From NCBI GenBank assembly GCA_036554605.1, contig DATBMY010000505.1, positions 1 to 14,735 of the forward strand: a DNA stretch of 14,735 nt, read 5' to 3'. The position numbers were made by a program, and so were the translations under genes. This DNA is from DATBMY01 sp036554605 (GTDB lineage Bacteria > Acidobacteriota > Blastocatellia > UBA7656). The notes beneath the pieces are model-generated. The model did no database searches. It was not told where the DNA came from and was given only the letters and a program-made list of their open reading frames with translations. Shown in pieces: positions 6,780 through 14,686 of the stretch (within the stretch, counting starts at the first letter, position 1; every line of letters starts with the position of its first letter).

Positions 6780-9620
6780 ATGTTGACAGAGGCGGAAAGC
6801 CGTCAAATTCTCACCCGTTGCATCGATACTAAAACCGGCTCCTCAAGCTTATTGTGCACGCATCAATTATTCGAAGCTCGATCAGCGCAATCACCAGACG
6901 CGGTGGCGGTAACTCGCGGAGGCGAGCATCTGTGCTATGGCGAGCTGAACGCGCGGGCGAATCAGCTGGCGCATCATCTGAAATCGCTCGGTGTGGGCCC
7001 TGACATACTGGTAGGGTTATTCGTAGAACGCTCATTTGAGATGATCATCGGGCTGCTCGGAATCTTGAAAGCGGGCGGGGCCTACGTTCCGCTTGATCCT
7101 GCTTACCCAGCGGAGCGACTGGGCGCGATGCTCGAAGATGCGCGCGTGAGGGTACTGCTTACTCAGCGGCGATTGGTTGAGAAGTTGCCGCGAACCGATG
7201 CGCGCATCATATGCCTCGATTCAGACTGGGAGATAATCTCTTCAAACAGTGCGGACAACCCCACGATCGAAATCGCGCCCGACAGTCTCGCCTACGTGAT
7301 ATACACCTCCGGGTCAACGGGCAAGCCCAAAGGGGTATTAATAGAACATCGCTCACTGGCGAACTATATCGAAGCGGCAAGCGAGGAGTTCGCTATAAAG
7401 CCTGATGATCGGGTATTGCAGTTTGCTTCCATCAGCTTTGATACGAGCGCCGAAGAGATTTTCTGCGCCCTTGCGAGCGGGGCAAATCTGGTGCTGCGCA
7501 CCGATTCGATGCTCGGCTCTACATCCACATTTCTGCGGCAATGCGAAGACTGGCAAATAACCATTCTCGACTTGCCTACGGCATACTGGCACGAGCTAAC
7601 GGCAAGCATATACGCCGAAGGGCTGTCACTTCCTCCGTCGATTCGACTGGTCATCATAGGAGGAGAGCGGGCGCTGGGGGAGCGTTTGGCGATGTGGCGC
7701 AAAAGTGTCGGCGCGCGAGTGCGGCTTATGAATACCTATGGCCCGACCGAAGCAACGATTGTCGCCGCCATGTCCGATTTATCAAAGCTGATAAACGACA
7801 CTGATGCCATGGAAGATGTGCCGGTAGGGCATCCCGTCCGAAACGTCCAGACCTATATCCTCGATCAGAATCTTCTACCCCTTCCCGCCGGTCTTACGGG
7901 CGAGCTGCATATTGGCGGAGCGGGGCTCGCGCGCGGTTATCTAAACAGCCCCGCGCTCACATCGGAGAAGTTCATCGAGAATCCTTTCAGCGATGGCAGG
8001 GGCGCGCGGCTATATAAGACAGGCGATATCGCTCGCTACCAGAGCGATGGGAGTATTCAGATTGTTGGCCGCACGGATGATCAAGTGAAGATCAACGGCT
8101 TCCGAATAGAATTAGGGGAAATCGAATCGGCGCTTTGCTCCCACAACAAAGTTCGCGCCGCCGTGGTCTTGGCGCGGGAGGACAAGCCCGGTGAAAAACG
8201 GCTCGTGGCCTATGCGGCCCTCGAAAGGGGTCGCCAATCTGACCAGGCAGAAGTTATTGGCGAGCTGCGCGATTTTCTGAAGACGAAGCTCCCCGCTTAC
8301 ATGGTGCCCTCGGCGTTTGTGCTCATGGAGGGGTTGCCGGTTTCTCCCAACGGCAAGATTGATCGAAAAAGCCTGCCGCCGCCCGAAGTCGCAATGGCGC
8401 CGGAAACGGGTTGCTACGCCCGGCCCAGAGACCCCCTCGAAAGGCAACTGGTCGAGATCTGGGAAGAAGTATTGAACGTGCGGCCTATCGGAATCCATGA
8501 CAATTTTTTTGAGCTGGGCGGGCACTCGCTTTTGTCGGTTCGATTGTTTGATCGGATCGAGCGGACGCTGGGGATAAAGGCACCGCTCGCCACTTTGTTT
8601 GAAGAGACGACTATAGAACATCTGGCATCAGCGCTGCTGCGGCAAGAGGCGACGCGTTCCCGCTCGGCGGTTATAGAGATTCAGAAAGGCAACTCGAAGC
8701 CGCCCTTCTTTTTCCTGCACGGTGATTACAACGGCGGGGGTTTTTATTGCTTGAATCTGGCGCGGGGGCTTGGAGCCGACCAGCCTTTTTATGCAGTGCA
8801 GCCCTGCGGGCTTGACGGGGAAGAGGTGCCGCTGACTGTTGAAGAGATGGCGGAATACTACCTCGAAGCCTTGCGCGCGATGCAGCCGCAAGGGCCGTAT
8901 ATGTTAGGCGGTTATTGCAACGGCGGGGTCATAGCTTTCGAGATGGCGCGCAGACTCAAGCAGGAGGGCAAAGAAATCGGCCTGCTTGTATTGGTTTGCG
9001 CTGAGGCAAGCAATGTCCGATATAGGATGCTTCACCGTTTGACGAATTTCGCGGGCGCGGTAAGACGTCGCGGCCCCGAAGAGAGGCTCAACCGCTTTCT
9101 CGCGCTAAGAGACCGGGCCGTGCTCATGGAGGGAATAGTTCGTTATTACCGGGCGCGGTTGCGCGAGGTATCTGAAATGAAAGCCGGCCATCAGATTGCT
9201 TTTTTCAAAGAGAAGGCGGCAAAGAGCCTGAGCGCGATCGCGGGCGCAGTCGCCTCCCTGCTCAGACGCGGGGACGGCCGCCCCGCGCCATCAAAGCCCG
9301 ATACGACAAGGCGGAAATTGGAAGACCGCCGCGGCTATGTCGCCGCGTCCTACGATAGAGCGCTGCTGGGCTACGTCCCAAAACGCTTTTCGGGTCGCGT
9401 TACTCTACTATGGCCGTGCGAGCTTGCTCCGGATAATCCGTATGAGCCATGTACGGGGTGGGGCAAGGTAGCTGATGATGTAGACCTGCGCCCGATCCCC
9501 GGCGGCCATATTACTTGCATTACGAAACACGTTCACGACCTGGCCGGGATATTAAGGACCTGTCTGGAAAACGCTCAGGCCCGCGCCGCGCGCCCGCGAG
9601 AGGCCAACAAGTTGTTATGA
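6780..9620 (+). CDS. NRPS-like protein: adenylation, carrier and thioesterase domains
   Basis: A single-module protein of 946 residues from ATG 6780; GTG 6759 is an alternative start that overlaps the glycosyltransferase stop. It opens with the linker that usually precedes an adenylation domain, and there is no condensation domain. Adenylation motifs are all present: YVIYTSGSTGKPKG (nt about 7297-7338), NTYGPTEATI (about 7731-7760), YKTGD, GRTDDQVKINGFRIELGEIE and NGKIDRKSL. The carrier domain has DNFFELGGHS with its phosphopantetheine Ser at residue 583 (8526-8528). The thioesterase begins PPFFFLHGDYNGGGF. Its nucleophile motif is GGYCNGG with Cys713 (8916-8918) where most relatives have Ser, and the catalytic His is H910 in IPGGHIT. 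It should activate an amino acid, load it on the carrier and release it by hydrolysis or transfer. Aligning by eye to GrsA gives a binding-pocket code near D-T-E-D-I-G-T-I-V-K. The acidic residues hint at a basic side chain, but this is tentative. Confidence 0.93.
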   Translation: MLTEAESRQILTRCIDTKTGSSSLLCTHQLFEARSAQSPDAVAVTRGGEHLCYGELNARANQLAHHLKSLGVGPDILVGLFVERSFEMIIGLLGILKAGGAYVPLDPAYPAERLGAMLEDARVRVLLTQRRLVEKLPRTDARIICLDSDWEIISSNSADNPTIEIAPDSLAYVIYTSGSTGKPKGVLIEHRSLANYIEAASEEFAIKPDDRVLQFASISFDTSAEEIFCALASGANLVLRTDSMLGSTSTFLRQCEDWQITILDLPTAYWHELTASIYAEGLSLPPSIRLVIIGGERALGERLAMWRKSVGARVRLMNTYGPTEATIVAAMSDLSKLINDTDAMEDVPVGHPVRNVQTYILDQNLLPLPAGLTGELHIGGAGLARGYLNSPALTSEKFIENPFSDGRGARLYKTGDIARYQSDGSIQIVGRTDDQVKINGFRIELGEIESALCSHNKVRAAVVLAREDKPGEKRLVAYAALERGRQSDQAEVIGELRDFLKTKLPAYMVPSAFVLMEGLPVSPNGKIDRKSLPPPEVAMAPETGCYARPRDPLERQLVEIWEEVLNVRPIGIHDNFFELGGHSLLSVRLFDRIERTLGIKAPLATLFEETTIEHLASALLRQEATRSRSAVIEIQKGNSKPPFFFLHGDYNGGGFYCLNLARGLGADQPFYAVQPCGLDGEEVPLTVEEMAEYYLEALRAMQPQGPYMLGGYCNGGVIAFEMARRLKQEGKEIGLLVLVCAEASNVRYRMLHRLTNFAGAVRRRGPEERLNRFLALRDRAVLMEGIVRYYRARLREVSEMKAGHQIAFFKEKAAKSLSAIAGAVASLLRRGDGRPAPSKPDTTRRKLEDRRGYVAASYDRALLGYVPKRFSGRVTLLWPCELAPDNPYEPCTGWGKVADDVDLRPIPGGHITCITKHVHDLAGILRTCLENAQARAARPREANKLL

Positions 9621-9832
9621 TTATATGACCGGTTTCCTCCCCCCGGGCCATTCCGCCGTATCGGCCTTCGCCCGCGACCGGCGCACTTTTCATGTCTGAG
9701 TGCAGCTTTAGAACCGGATGAATCGTCTATTGAACCCTTCACCGGGCGCCATTGCGCTAATTGTAGGTCCGGCGCTATTCGCACTATCTTATTTAATGAG
9801 ATAAAGTCGTGTCAGCACAGGGTGGCGGGGCT

Positions 9833-10180
9833 ATGCGAGATGGCGGCGATGCATTAAACGGACAGCGACATGTAGAAGAGCGCAGGAAAGGTCGAAGATT
9901 CAGAGTAAGCTGGCCGATCCGGGTGAGATCCCAAGACCCCGACCACGAAATTCTCGATGAAGTTACGACGTTACGAGACCTGAGTTCTCGGGGGGCATAC
10001 GCCTACATAAGCAGCTGCCCGCAGGTAGGCACAAGGCTCGCCATATCAATCAGGCTGCCAATCGAGAATGATATATGGATGAGCTATTCGGCGAGCGTCG
10101 TACGCGTAGATAAAATGGGAAGCGGATCTGGCATCGCATTTATGTTCGATACGCCGCGCCCTGTCTTTGGAGACCTCTGA
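9833..10180 (+). CDS. PilZ domain protein, predicted c-di-GMP receptor
   Basis: A small soluble protein of 115 residues from ATG 9833 (123 from GTG 9809). It consists almost wholly of a PilZ domain. The two c-di-GMP contact motifs are visible: an RxxxR within EERRKGRRFRVSWPI and a DxSxxG in LRDLSSRGAYAY. The remaining strands (GTRLAISIRLP, YSASVVRVDKMGSGSGIAFMF) fit the beta-barrel. There is no attached enzymatic or membrane domain, so it would act by binding a partner when c-di-GMP rises. A G-rich stretch (AGGGTGGCGGGG) precedes ATG 9833, whereas the GTG start has little support. It lies 212 bases after the NRPS-like gene in the same orientation and converges on the epimerase gene. The placement suggests c-di-GMP control of the neighbouring surface-product genes, which is inference. 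Confidence 0.88.
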   Translation: MRDGGDALNGQRHVEERRKGRRFRVSWPIRVRSQDPDHEILDEVTTLRDLSSRGAYAYISSCPQVGTRLAISIRLPIENDIWMSYSASVVRVDKMGSGSGIAFMFDTPRPVFGDL

Positions 10181-10204
10181 TAGCTCTCTGCTCAAGCAAT
10201 CGGT

Positions 10205-11191
10205 CTACATTTTTCCATCGTAGCCCGCGGGAAACCTCTTATGCCATTCCCAGGCGCTTCGTATAATTGACTCGAGCGTTGCGTGCTCTGGCCGCCAGCC
10301 CAGTTCGCGTTCTATCCTCGCCGAGCTTGCGACAAGCACCGCGGGGTCGCCCGCGCGGCGCGGCGCTTCAAGGACTGGAATCGGATGGCCGGTCACCGAG
10401 CGTGCTACCTCTATAACCTCTCTTACGCTAAAACCTCTTCCGTTTCCCAGGTTATAAATCAGCCGGTCGCGCCGGCCCAATGCGTCGAGGGCCAGCAAAT
10501 GAGCCGAAGCCAGATCTAGCACGTGTATATAATCCCGCACGCAGGTGCCATCCGGCGTCGGGTAATCGGTCCCAAATATGGTCGCCTGGTCCCGCTTGCC
10601 AAGAGCTACGCTCAGTATTAACGGAATCAGGTGAGACTCGGGCTCGTGATCTTCTCCCAGATCACGGCTTGCGCCTGCCGCGTTGAAGTAGCGCAGGCTG
10701 GCGTAGCGCGCGCCGTGCGCGCGATTAAACCATTCGAGCATTCGCTCCACAAGAAGCTTGGACTCGCCATACGGATTCGTTGGAATAAGCGGGTCGCTCT
10801 CTTCGATAGGAACCCTTGCCGGGTCGCCATAGAGCGCCGCGGTCGAAGAGAAGACAAGGCGATCAACTCTATTTGCCAGCATGGATTCGAGCAGCGTGAG
10901 AGTGTTTGCCGTATTATTGCGGAAATATGCTTCAGGGATTCGCATAGACTCTCCGGCCTCGATCATCGCGGCAAAATGCATTACCGCGTCTATCCGCCGA
11001 GAGCGAAATACCTCGTCAAGCGCCCGCCTGTCGGACAGCTCCCCCACTATGAGTTCAGCGCCGGCCGGTATGGCCGCGCGATGGCCCCGGCTCAGGTTGT
11101 CATAGACGATAGCCTGATGGCCGGCTTTCAGCAGCTCCGATGTCACAATGCTGCCGATGTAGCCGGCTCCTCCCACAACCAGTATTCTCAT
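10205..11191 (-). CDS. galE: UDP-glucose 4-epimerase (GalE-type SDR)
   Basis: A 328-residue extended short-chain dehydrogenase. It begins MRILVVGGAGYIGS with the NAD-binding GGxGYIG at 7-13, followed by the acidic D31 of YDNLSRG. VMHFAA (70-75), VFSSTAALYG (113-122) and the catalytic Y141xxxK145 in NPYGESK match GalE, as do RYFNAAGA and DGTCVRDYIHVLDLA. GalE interconverts UDP-glucose and UDP-galactose, supplying galactose for polysaccharides. The length and motif order are those of bacterial GalE; a related specificity such as UDP-GlcNAc or a UDP-pentose cannot be excluded. It is the last gene of a minus-strand group, 32 bases after the acyl-CoA synthetase gene. Its stop lies 24 bases from the PilZ stop on the other strand, and I see no hairpin in between. 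Confidence 0.92.
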   Translation of the reverse strand: MRILVVGGAGYIGSIVTSELLKAGHQAIVYDNLSRGHRAAIPAGAELIVGELSDRRALDEVFRSRRIDAVMHFAAMIEAGESMRIPEAYFRNNTANTLTLLESMLANRVDRLVFSSTAALYGDPARVPIEESDPLIPTNPYGESKLLVERMLEWFNRAHGARYASLRYFNAAGASRDLGEDHEPESHLIPLILSVALGKRDQATIFGTDYPTPDGTCVRDYIHVLDLASAHLLALDALGRRDRLIYNLGNGRGFSVREVIEVARSVTGHPIPVLEAPRRAGDPAVLVASSARIERELGWRPEHATLESIIRSAWEWHKRFPAGYDGKM

Positions 11192-11223
11192 GGTTTATTG
11201 TTTCAGCTTTCTTCTTTTCGGCG

Positions 11224-12882
11224 TCACTCGCCTTTGATGTGCATCTCGCGCAGCTTGAACTTCTGCACCTTGCCCGACGCGGTCATCGGGAATGACTCGA
11301 CAAATCGAATGTGGCGCGGGATCTTGAAGCGCGCTATCTTATCGAGGCAGAACTCCCTGATCTCTTCAGTCGTAGCCGACCCGGCCTGCTTGAGCCTTAT
11401 CGCCGCGGCGACCTCTTCGCCGTATTTCTCATCGGGCACTCCATAGACGTAGGCGTCCGAGATCTTCGGGTGGCGTCTGAGCAGGTCTTCGATCTCCTTA
11501 GGCGCGATGTTCTCGCCGCCTCTGATGATGATCTCCTTTATACGACCGGTGATCCTGACATATCCGCGCTCGTCTATCGTCGCCTGATCGCCGGTGCGCA
11601 GCCATCCGTCCGCGCTTATCGCGTCGGCGGTCGCCTTCGGGTTGTTATAGTAGCCTTTCATGACGTTGTAGCCGCGGCAGCAAAGCTCGCCCGGACTATT
11701 CGGCGGGCACTCTTCGCCGGTGGCCGGGTCTACTATCTTCACCTCGACTTCCGGAAGCGCCCGCCCGACGGTCTGCGTGCGCAGCTCGATTGAGTCGTCG
11801 CGCGGCGTGAGCGTTATGCCGGGCGAGGCTTCCGTAAGACCGTAAGCGATGGTCATCTCCGTGAGGTTCATACGGTCCATAACCTTGCGCATGAGCGGCT
11901 CGGGGCAGAGCGCGCCGGCCATGATGCCGGTCCTCAAACTCGACATGTCGAAGCTGTGATAATCGAGATGCTCAAGCTCCGCGATAAACATGGTCGGGAC
12001 GCCGTAAAGCGCGGTGCAGCGCTCGCGCTCGACGTATTGCAGCACCCGCAGCGGATCGAACGATTCGAGCGGCACGAGCGCCGACGCATGCGTGTATGCG
12101 CCGAGCACGCCTATCACGCAGCCGAAGCAATGAAAGAACGGAACCGGCACGCAGAGCCTATCCTGAGGCGTCAGGGCCAGCCCCTCGCCCAGCCAGTAAG
12201 CGTTGTTTACTATGTTGCGGTGCGTCAGCATCACCCCCTTTGGAAACCCGGTGGTGCCCGACGTGTATTGCATGTTGATCACGTCGTCGAGTCCCTGCAT
12301 CGCAACGTGCGCGTCGAGTCGCTCGTCCGGAACCTGCTCGCTTCTGGTGAGCAGCGAATCAAAGCGGATCATCCCGCCGGGGTGCTCGTCGCCGATGTAT
12401 ATGACGCGGCGAAGAAAGGGCAGCTTTATCGAATGCAGCTCTCCCTCTTCCGACCCGCGCAGCTCGGGGATGATCGTATAGACCGTATTGACATAGTCGA
12501 CGTCTCGAAATCCTGCCACGGTGATAAGAGTGTTGGCCTCCGACTGCTTCAACAGGTATTCCAGCTCGGCTTCGCGCAGGCTCGTGTTGACCGTAACAAG
12601 CACGGCGCCGATCTTGGCGAGGGCGAACTGGAGCACTACCCATTCGGGAACGTTGGGCGCCCAGAGGGCCACCCGGTCGCCGCGCTCTATGCCGAGGCTG
12701 AGCAGCCCTTTCGCGGTCTGGCGCGCGAGCCATTCAAGGTGGCTGAAATCGTATCTCAATCCGCGGTCCGGATAGATGAGCGCCTCGTTTTGCGGATAGT
12801 GGCGCGCGAGCCGCGAAAGCAGCTCTCCCAAAGTCACATCGCGATAAGCGCGAGGTTGTTTTAGAGCTTCACCCGTAGCCAT
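11224..12882 (-). CDS. AMP-forming acyl-CoA synthetase (fatty-acyl-CoA ligase family)
   Basis: A 552-residue member of the acyl-adenylate superfamily (ANL) that should activate a carboxylic acid, probably a fatty acid, with ATP and CoA. The phosphate-binding loop MQYTSGTTGFPKGV is at 204-217. Other core motifs are AYGLTEASPG (about 344), DGWLRTGD, GYVRITGRIKEIIIRGGENI and, near the C-terminus, SGKVQKFKLRE with the catalytic Lys. Unlike the NRPS-like protein it has no carrier domain. A very strong ribosome binding site (GGGAGGTGG) lies about 7 bases before ATG 12882 and immediately after the stop codon of the nuclease gene, 15 bases upstream. It belongs to the medium/long-chain acyl-CoA synthetase group by overall pattern, but the exact chain length is not readable. 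It could feed fatty-acid degradation or provide acyl groups for the nearby biosynthetic genes. Confidence 0.9.
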   Translation of the reverse strand: MATGEALKQPRAYRDVTLGELLSRLARHYPQNEALIYPDRGLRYDFSHLEWLARQTAKGLLSLGIERGDRVALWAPNVPEWVVLQFALAKIGAVLVTVNTSLREAELEYLLKQSEANTLITVAGFRDVDYVNTVYTIIPELRGSEEGELHSIKLPFLRRVIYIGDEHPGGMIRFDSLLTRSEQVPDERLDAHVAMQGLDDVINMQYTSGTTGFPKGVMLTHRNIVNNAYWLGEGLALTPQDRLCVPVPFFHCFGCVIGVLGAYTHASALVPLESFDPLRVLQYVERERCTALYGVPTMFIAELEHLDYHSFDMSSLRTGIMAGALCPEPLMRKVMDRMNLTEMTIAYGLTEASPGITLTPRDDSIELRTQTVGRALPEVEVKIVDPATGEECPPNSPGELCCRGYNVMKGYYNNPKATADAISADGWLRTGDQATIDERGYVRITGRIKEIIIRGGENIAPKEIEDLLRRHPKISDAYVYGVPDEKYGEEVAAAIRLKQAGSATTEEIREFCLDKIARFKIPRHIRFVESFPMTASGKVQKFKLREMHIKGE

Positions 12883-12897
12883 GAATCCACCTCCCGG

Positions 12898-13365
12898 TCA
12901 CTTTCCCGGCTCCTCGCCGAAGTAACGGAGCCAGCCGTCGAGATCGTCGACTTTGATCTCTGCACCCGCATCGACCTGGCCCGATGTCGCGACCTCCTCC
13001 AGCTGCTTTCTGAATTCTCCCGAGCGCGAAACGGCGGCGCCGCCCGACCTGACAAGATGGGCAAGCTGGCGGTCCGAGGTGACGACGATCAGCCCTTTCG
13101 GATCAGCTGATGACTCGACCAGTCGTACAATCCGCGCGTCGGCGTTCGAGCCCTTCCTGGCATATAGTATCTTCACGCCTCGAAATGCCGAGCCTTCGGG
13201 AAACTCAAGATCAGGCGCGCCGTCAAAGACCACCGTGACTCGCTTTCTTTTCGCCTTCGCGAAGCGCGCGAGCTGCTCGAGCAGCTGCCTGCGAGCCCCC
13301 GCCTTGTCTCTATGCCAGCCGGGCCTCTGGCCCATGACATTATTGCCGTCAACGATGTAAGCCAT
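12898..13365 (-). CDS. YacP-type NYN domain ribonuclease-like protein
   Basis: A 155-residue protein with the NYN/PIN-like nuclease fold. The conserved acidic positions are visible: D6 in MAYIVDGNNVMG, the Asp of VTVVFDGAPD, D in SNADARIVRLVE and D in VVTSDRQLA. The family includes Bacillus YacP/Rae1, a ribosome-associated endoribonuclease, so an RNA-cleaving role is likely. I chose ATG 13365 because family members begin MxYxxDGNN; a GTG at 13392 would add nine residues. A possible promoter for this start is TTTAAT with TAGAAT 16 bases on (minus strand, -10 at 13393-13398), which would place the transcript start between the two start codons. It is first of three minus-strand genes and is only 15 bases from the acyl-CoA synthetase gene. 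Confidence 0.82.
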   Translation of the reverse strand: MAYIVDGNNVMGQRPGWHRDKAGARRQLLEQLARFAKAKRKRVTVVFDGAPDLEFPEGSAFRGVKILYARKGSNADARIVRLVESSADPKGLIVVTSDRQLAHLVRSGGAAVSRSGEFRKQLEEVATSGQVDAGAEIKVDDLDGWLRYFGEEPGK

Positions 13366-13461
13366 AACTGCACCGGTCAAGCAAGCCCACACATTCTAGT
13401 CTCATTACCGCGCGATTAAAAGAGGCGGGAGGTGTATAAAGCGGAAGATGATCGAAAGGCA

Positions 13462-13492
13462 AAGGCGCTTCAGATTTTATCCGAAGCGCCTT
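13462..13492 (-). terminator. Stem-loop, probable terminator of the FecR-domain gene
   Basis: AAGGCGCTTC (13462-13471) and GAAGCGCCTT (13483-13492) are perfect 10-bp inverted copies with an 11-base loop. On the minus strand the stem ends in GCGCCTTT followed by GCCTTTCG, so the U-tract is short and interrupted. The hairpin begins 27 bases after the FecR-domain stop codon and lies upstream of the nuclease gene, which fits a terminator separating the two units. Termination strength is uncertain because the T-run is poor. Confidence 0.6.
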
Positions 13493-13518
13493 CAGGGATC
13501 TCTATTTCAGGTGTTGGG

Positions 13519-14580
13519 TTACGGGCGACGAATCGGAGCGGGCGCATCCCTTTCGGGACCGCTTCCATAACGACCGCCTCTATCGCCCCCGCCAAAACGC
13601 GGCGCGGGATTAGTCATGACAGGCCCGGGATTACCGCCGCCAGGATTTCCGGCGCCGGGATTTCCGCCGCCGGGACGGCCCGGGTAACCGCCGCCCCCGC
13701 CGCCATTACCGGGCGTCGAGGGGCTACCATAGACCGGCCATCTGCCATACCTGTCGTTGTAAAGGTACCAGTAAGGATTGTAGTTGGAGTAGCACCACCC
13801 GTAAGGCGAGAATATGGAGTATCTGCCGGGCAGAAACGCATAGCAGCCGCAACGGCGATCAAATATCCAGACGTCGGTATTGACCGAGCGAAGCAGGCCG
13901 CTGCGCTTCAGCGCTCGCGAAGAGAGCGCTTTGTTTGCGGCTATCAGCGTCTTCGCGCGGTCCTTGCTCCAGTCGTCGAAACCGTCGACGTCCTTCTTGT
14001 CGAGTTTTGCGACAACGGGCGTCGCGCCGTTAAATACTACTTTCCTGCCCTCTTTCACTGCCAGGTTGCCGGCGAGCATCTGGCCTTTGCGGACGGTCAG
14101 TTCGGTGCGGCCATCGGCCAGGACGTCGATTCTGTAGAGCCCGCTGCGCATCACGAGTAATTTATTTCCGGGCACCCCGATGGTCAACAGGCGGTCAACG
14201 GCGGCAGCTTCGATTATGGCCGAGCCCGACAAGAGATCGACCTTCATTCCATCAAAAGCATTCTCCACGACTACGAACTGGGAGTTTTCATCGACTCTGA
14301 GATAGCATCCGGGATTCAATAAGACTTCAACGCGGCTCCCGGAGCCGGTTCTGACAGTCTCCCGGTCGCCAAGCGTGTCTCTGGCGGCCAGCAGTCTCGA
14401 CCCGCCCTTATCGTCAGCGGAGCTTACGTCGCCATCGACTATATTGACGATACCCGACTTCGCGGATACCAGATAGCGGTCCTGCTCGTCCGGCGGCAGT
14501 GGCTTGCGGTTCTGAGCCGAGGCCGAGGCGGCGAGCAGTAAGATTGTTATAGTGATGATATGCAATCTAGCTGGTCTCAT
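13519..14580 (-). CDS. Secreted FecR-domain protein with aromatic segment and Gly/Pro-rich tail
   Basis: A 353-residue exported protein. A signal peptide (about 1-22, hydrophobic core ITITILLLAASASA, ending SAQ) precedes a FecR-type beta-helical domain (about 60-190). Typical patterns are GDRETVRTGSGSRVEVLLNP, LRVDENSQFVV, LLSGSAIIEA, RSGLYRIDV and VRKGQMLAG. The following region is basic and then very aromatic (FSPYGWCYSNYNPYWYLYND, about 257-276). The last 70 residues are Gly/Pro/Asn-rich with GGGNPG repeats. FecR domains of this kind occur in periplasmic or surface structural proteins, unlike the anti-sigma FecR of iron uptake, and no cytoplasmic anti-sigma segment is present. AAGGATGG about 6 bases before ATG 14580 is a good ribosome binding site. 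It is a single gene, followed by a strong hairpin. The tail looks disordered and may interact with the wall or a polysaccharide. The exact function is unknown. Confidence 0.85.
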   Translation of the reverse strand: MRPARLHIITITILLLAASASAQNRKPLPPDEQDRYLVSAKSGIVNIVDGDVSSADDKGGSRLLAARDTLGDRETVRTGSGSRVEVLLNPGCYLRVDENSQFVVVENAFDGMKVDLLSGSAIIEAAAVDRLLTIGVPGNKLLVMRSGLYRIDVLADGRTELTVRKGQMLAGNLAVKEGRKVVFNGATPVVAKLDKKDVDGFDDWSKDRAKTLIAANKALSSRALKRSGLLRSVNTDVWIFDRRCGCYAFLPGRYSIFSPYGWCYSNYNPYWYLYNDRYGRWPVYGSPSTPGNGGGGGGYPGRPGGGNPGAGNPGGGNPGPVMTNPAPRFGGGDRGGRYGSGPERDAPAPIRRP

Positions 14581-14686
14581 AGGCCATCCTTCCGAGGCTC
14601 GGGTTTGTGGAAGCCTCAGCGGCCACCATAAGGGTGATAACCGCTAAAAAGCTGAAGGCTGAAATAGAACCCCATCCGGGTTTCAT
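14567..14686 (-). CDS. Possible 39-residue leader-like ORF overlapping the FecR-domain gene start
   Basis: On the minus strand an ATG at 14684-14686 opens a 39-codon frame ending at TAG 14567-14569, 14 bases inside the FecR-domain gene. The product begins MKPGWGSISAFSFLAVITLM and has a hydrophobic core followed by VAAEAS, like a signal peptide. AGGGA lies about 9 bases before the ATG. The overlap would allow translational coupling. Against it, the same ATG overlaps a good -10 box (TATAAT); if that promoter is used, the frame is not translated. It may be a chance frame. Confidence 0.25.
   Translation of the reverse strand: MKPGWGSISAFSFLAVITLMVAAEASTNPSLGRMAYETS

Noticed and set aside
10631..11446. 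271-codon plus-strand frame opposite galE
   Set aside because: It spans galE and its neighbour on the other strand and shows no domain motif.
11956..12864. 302-codon plus-strand frame opposite the acyl-CoA synthetase gene
   Set aside because: The opposite strand encodes a complete enzyme with all family motifs; the long antisense frame is a by-product of GC-rich codon use.
13630..13720. GC-rich repeated units considered as a tandem repeat or CRISPR-like element
   Set aside because: They are the in-frame GGGNPG-coding repeats of the FecR-domain protein tail, with no conserved spacers.
13432..14160. 242-codon plus-strand frame opposite the FecR-domain gene
   Set aside because: It is a repetitive Ala/Gly/Arg product, antisense to a gene with signal peptide, ribosome binding site and recognised domain.
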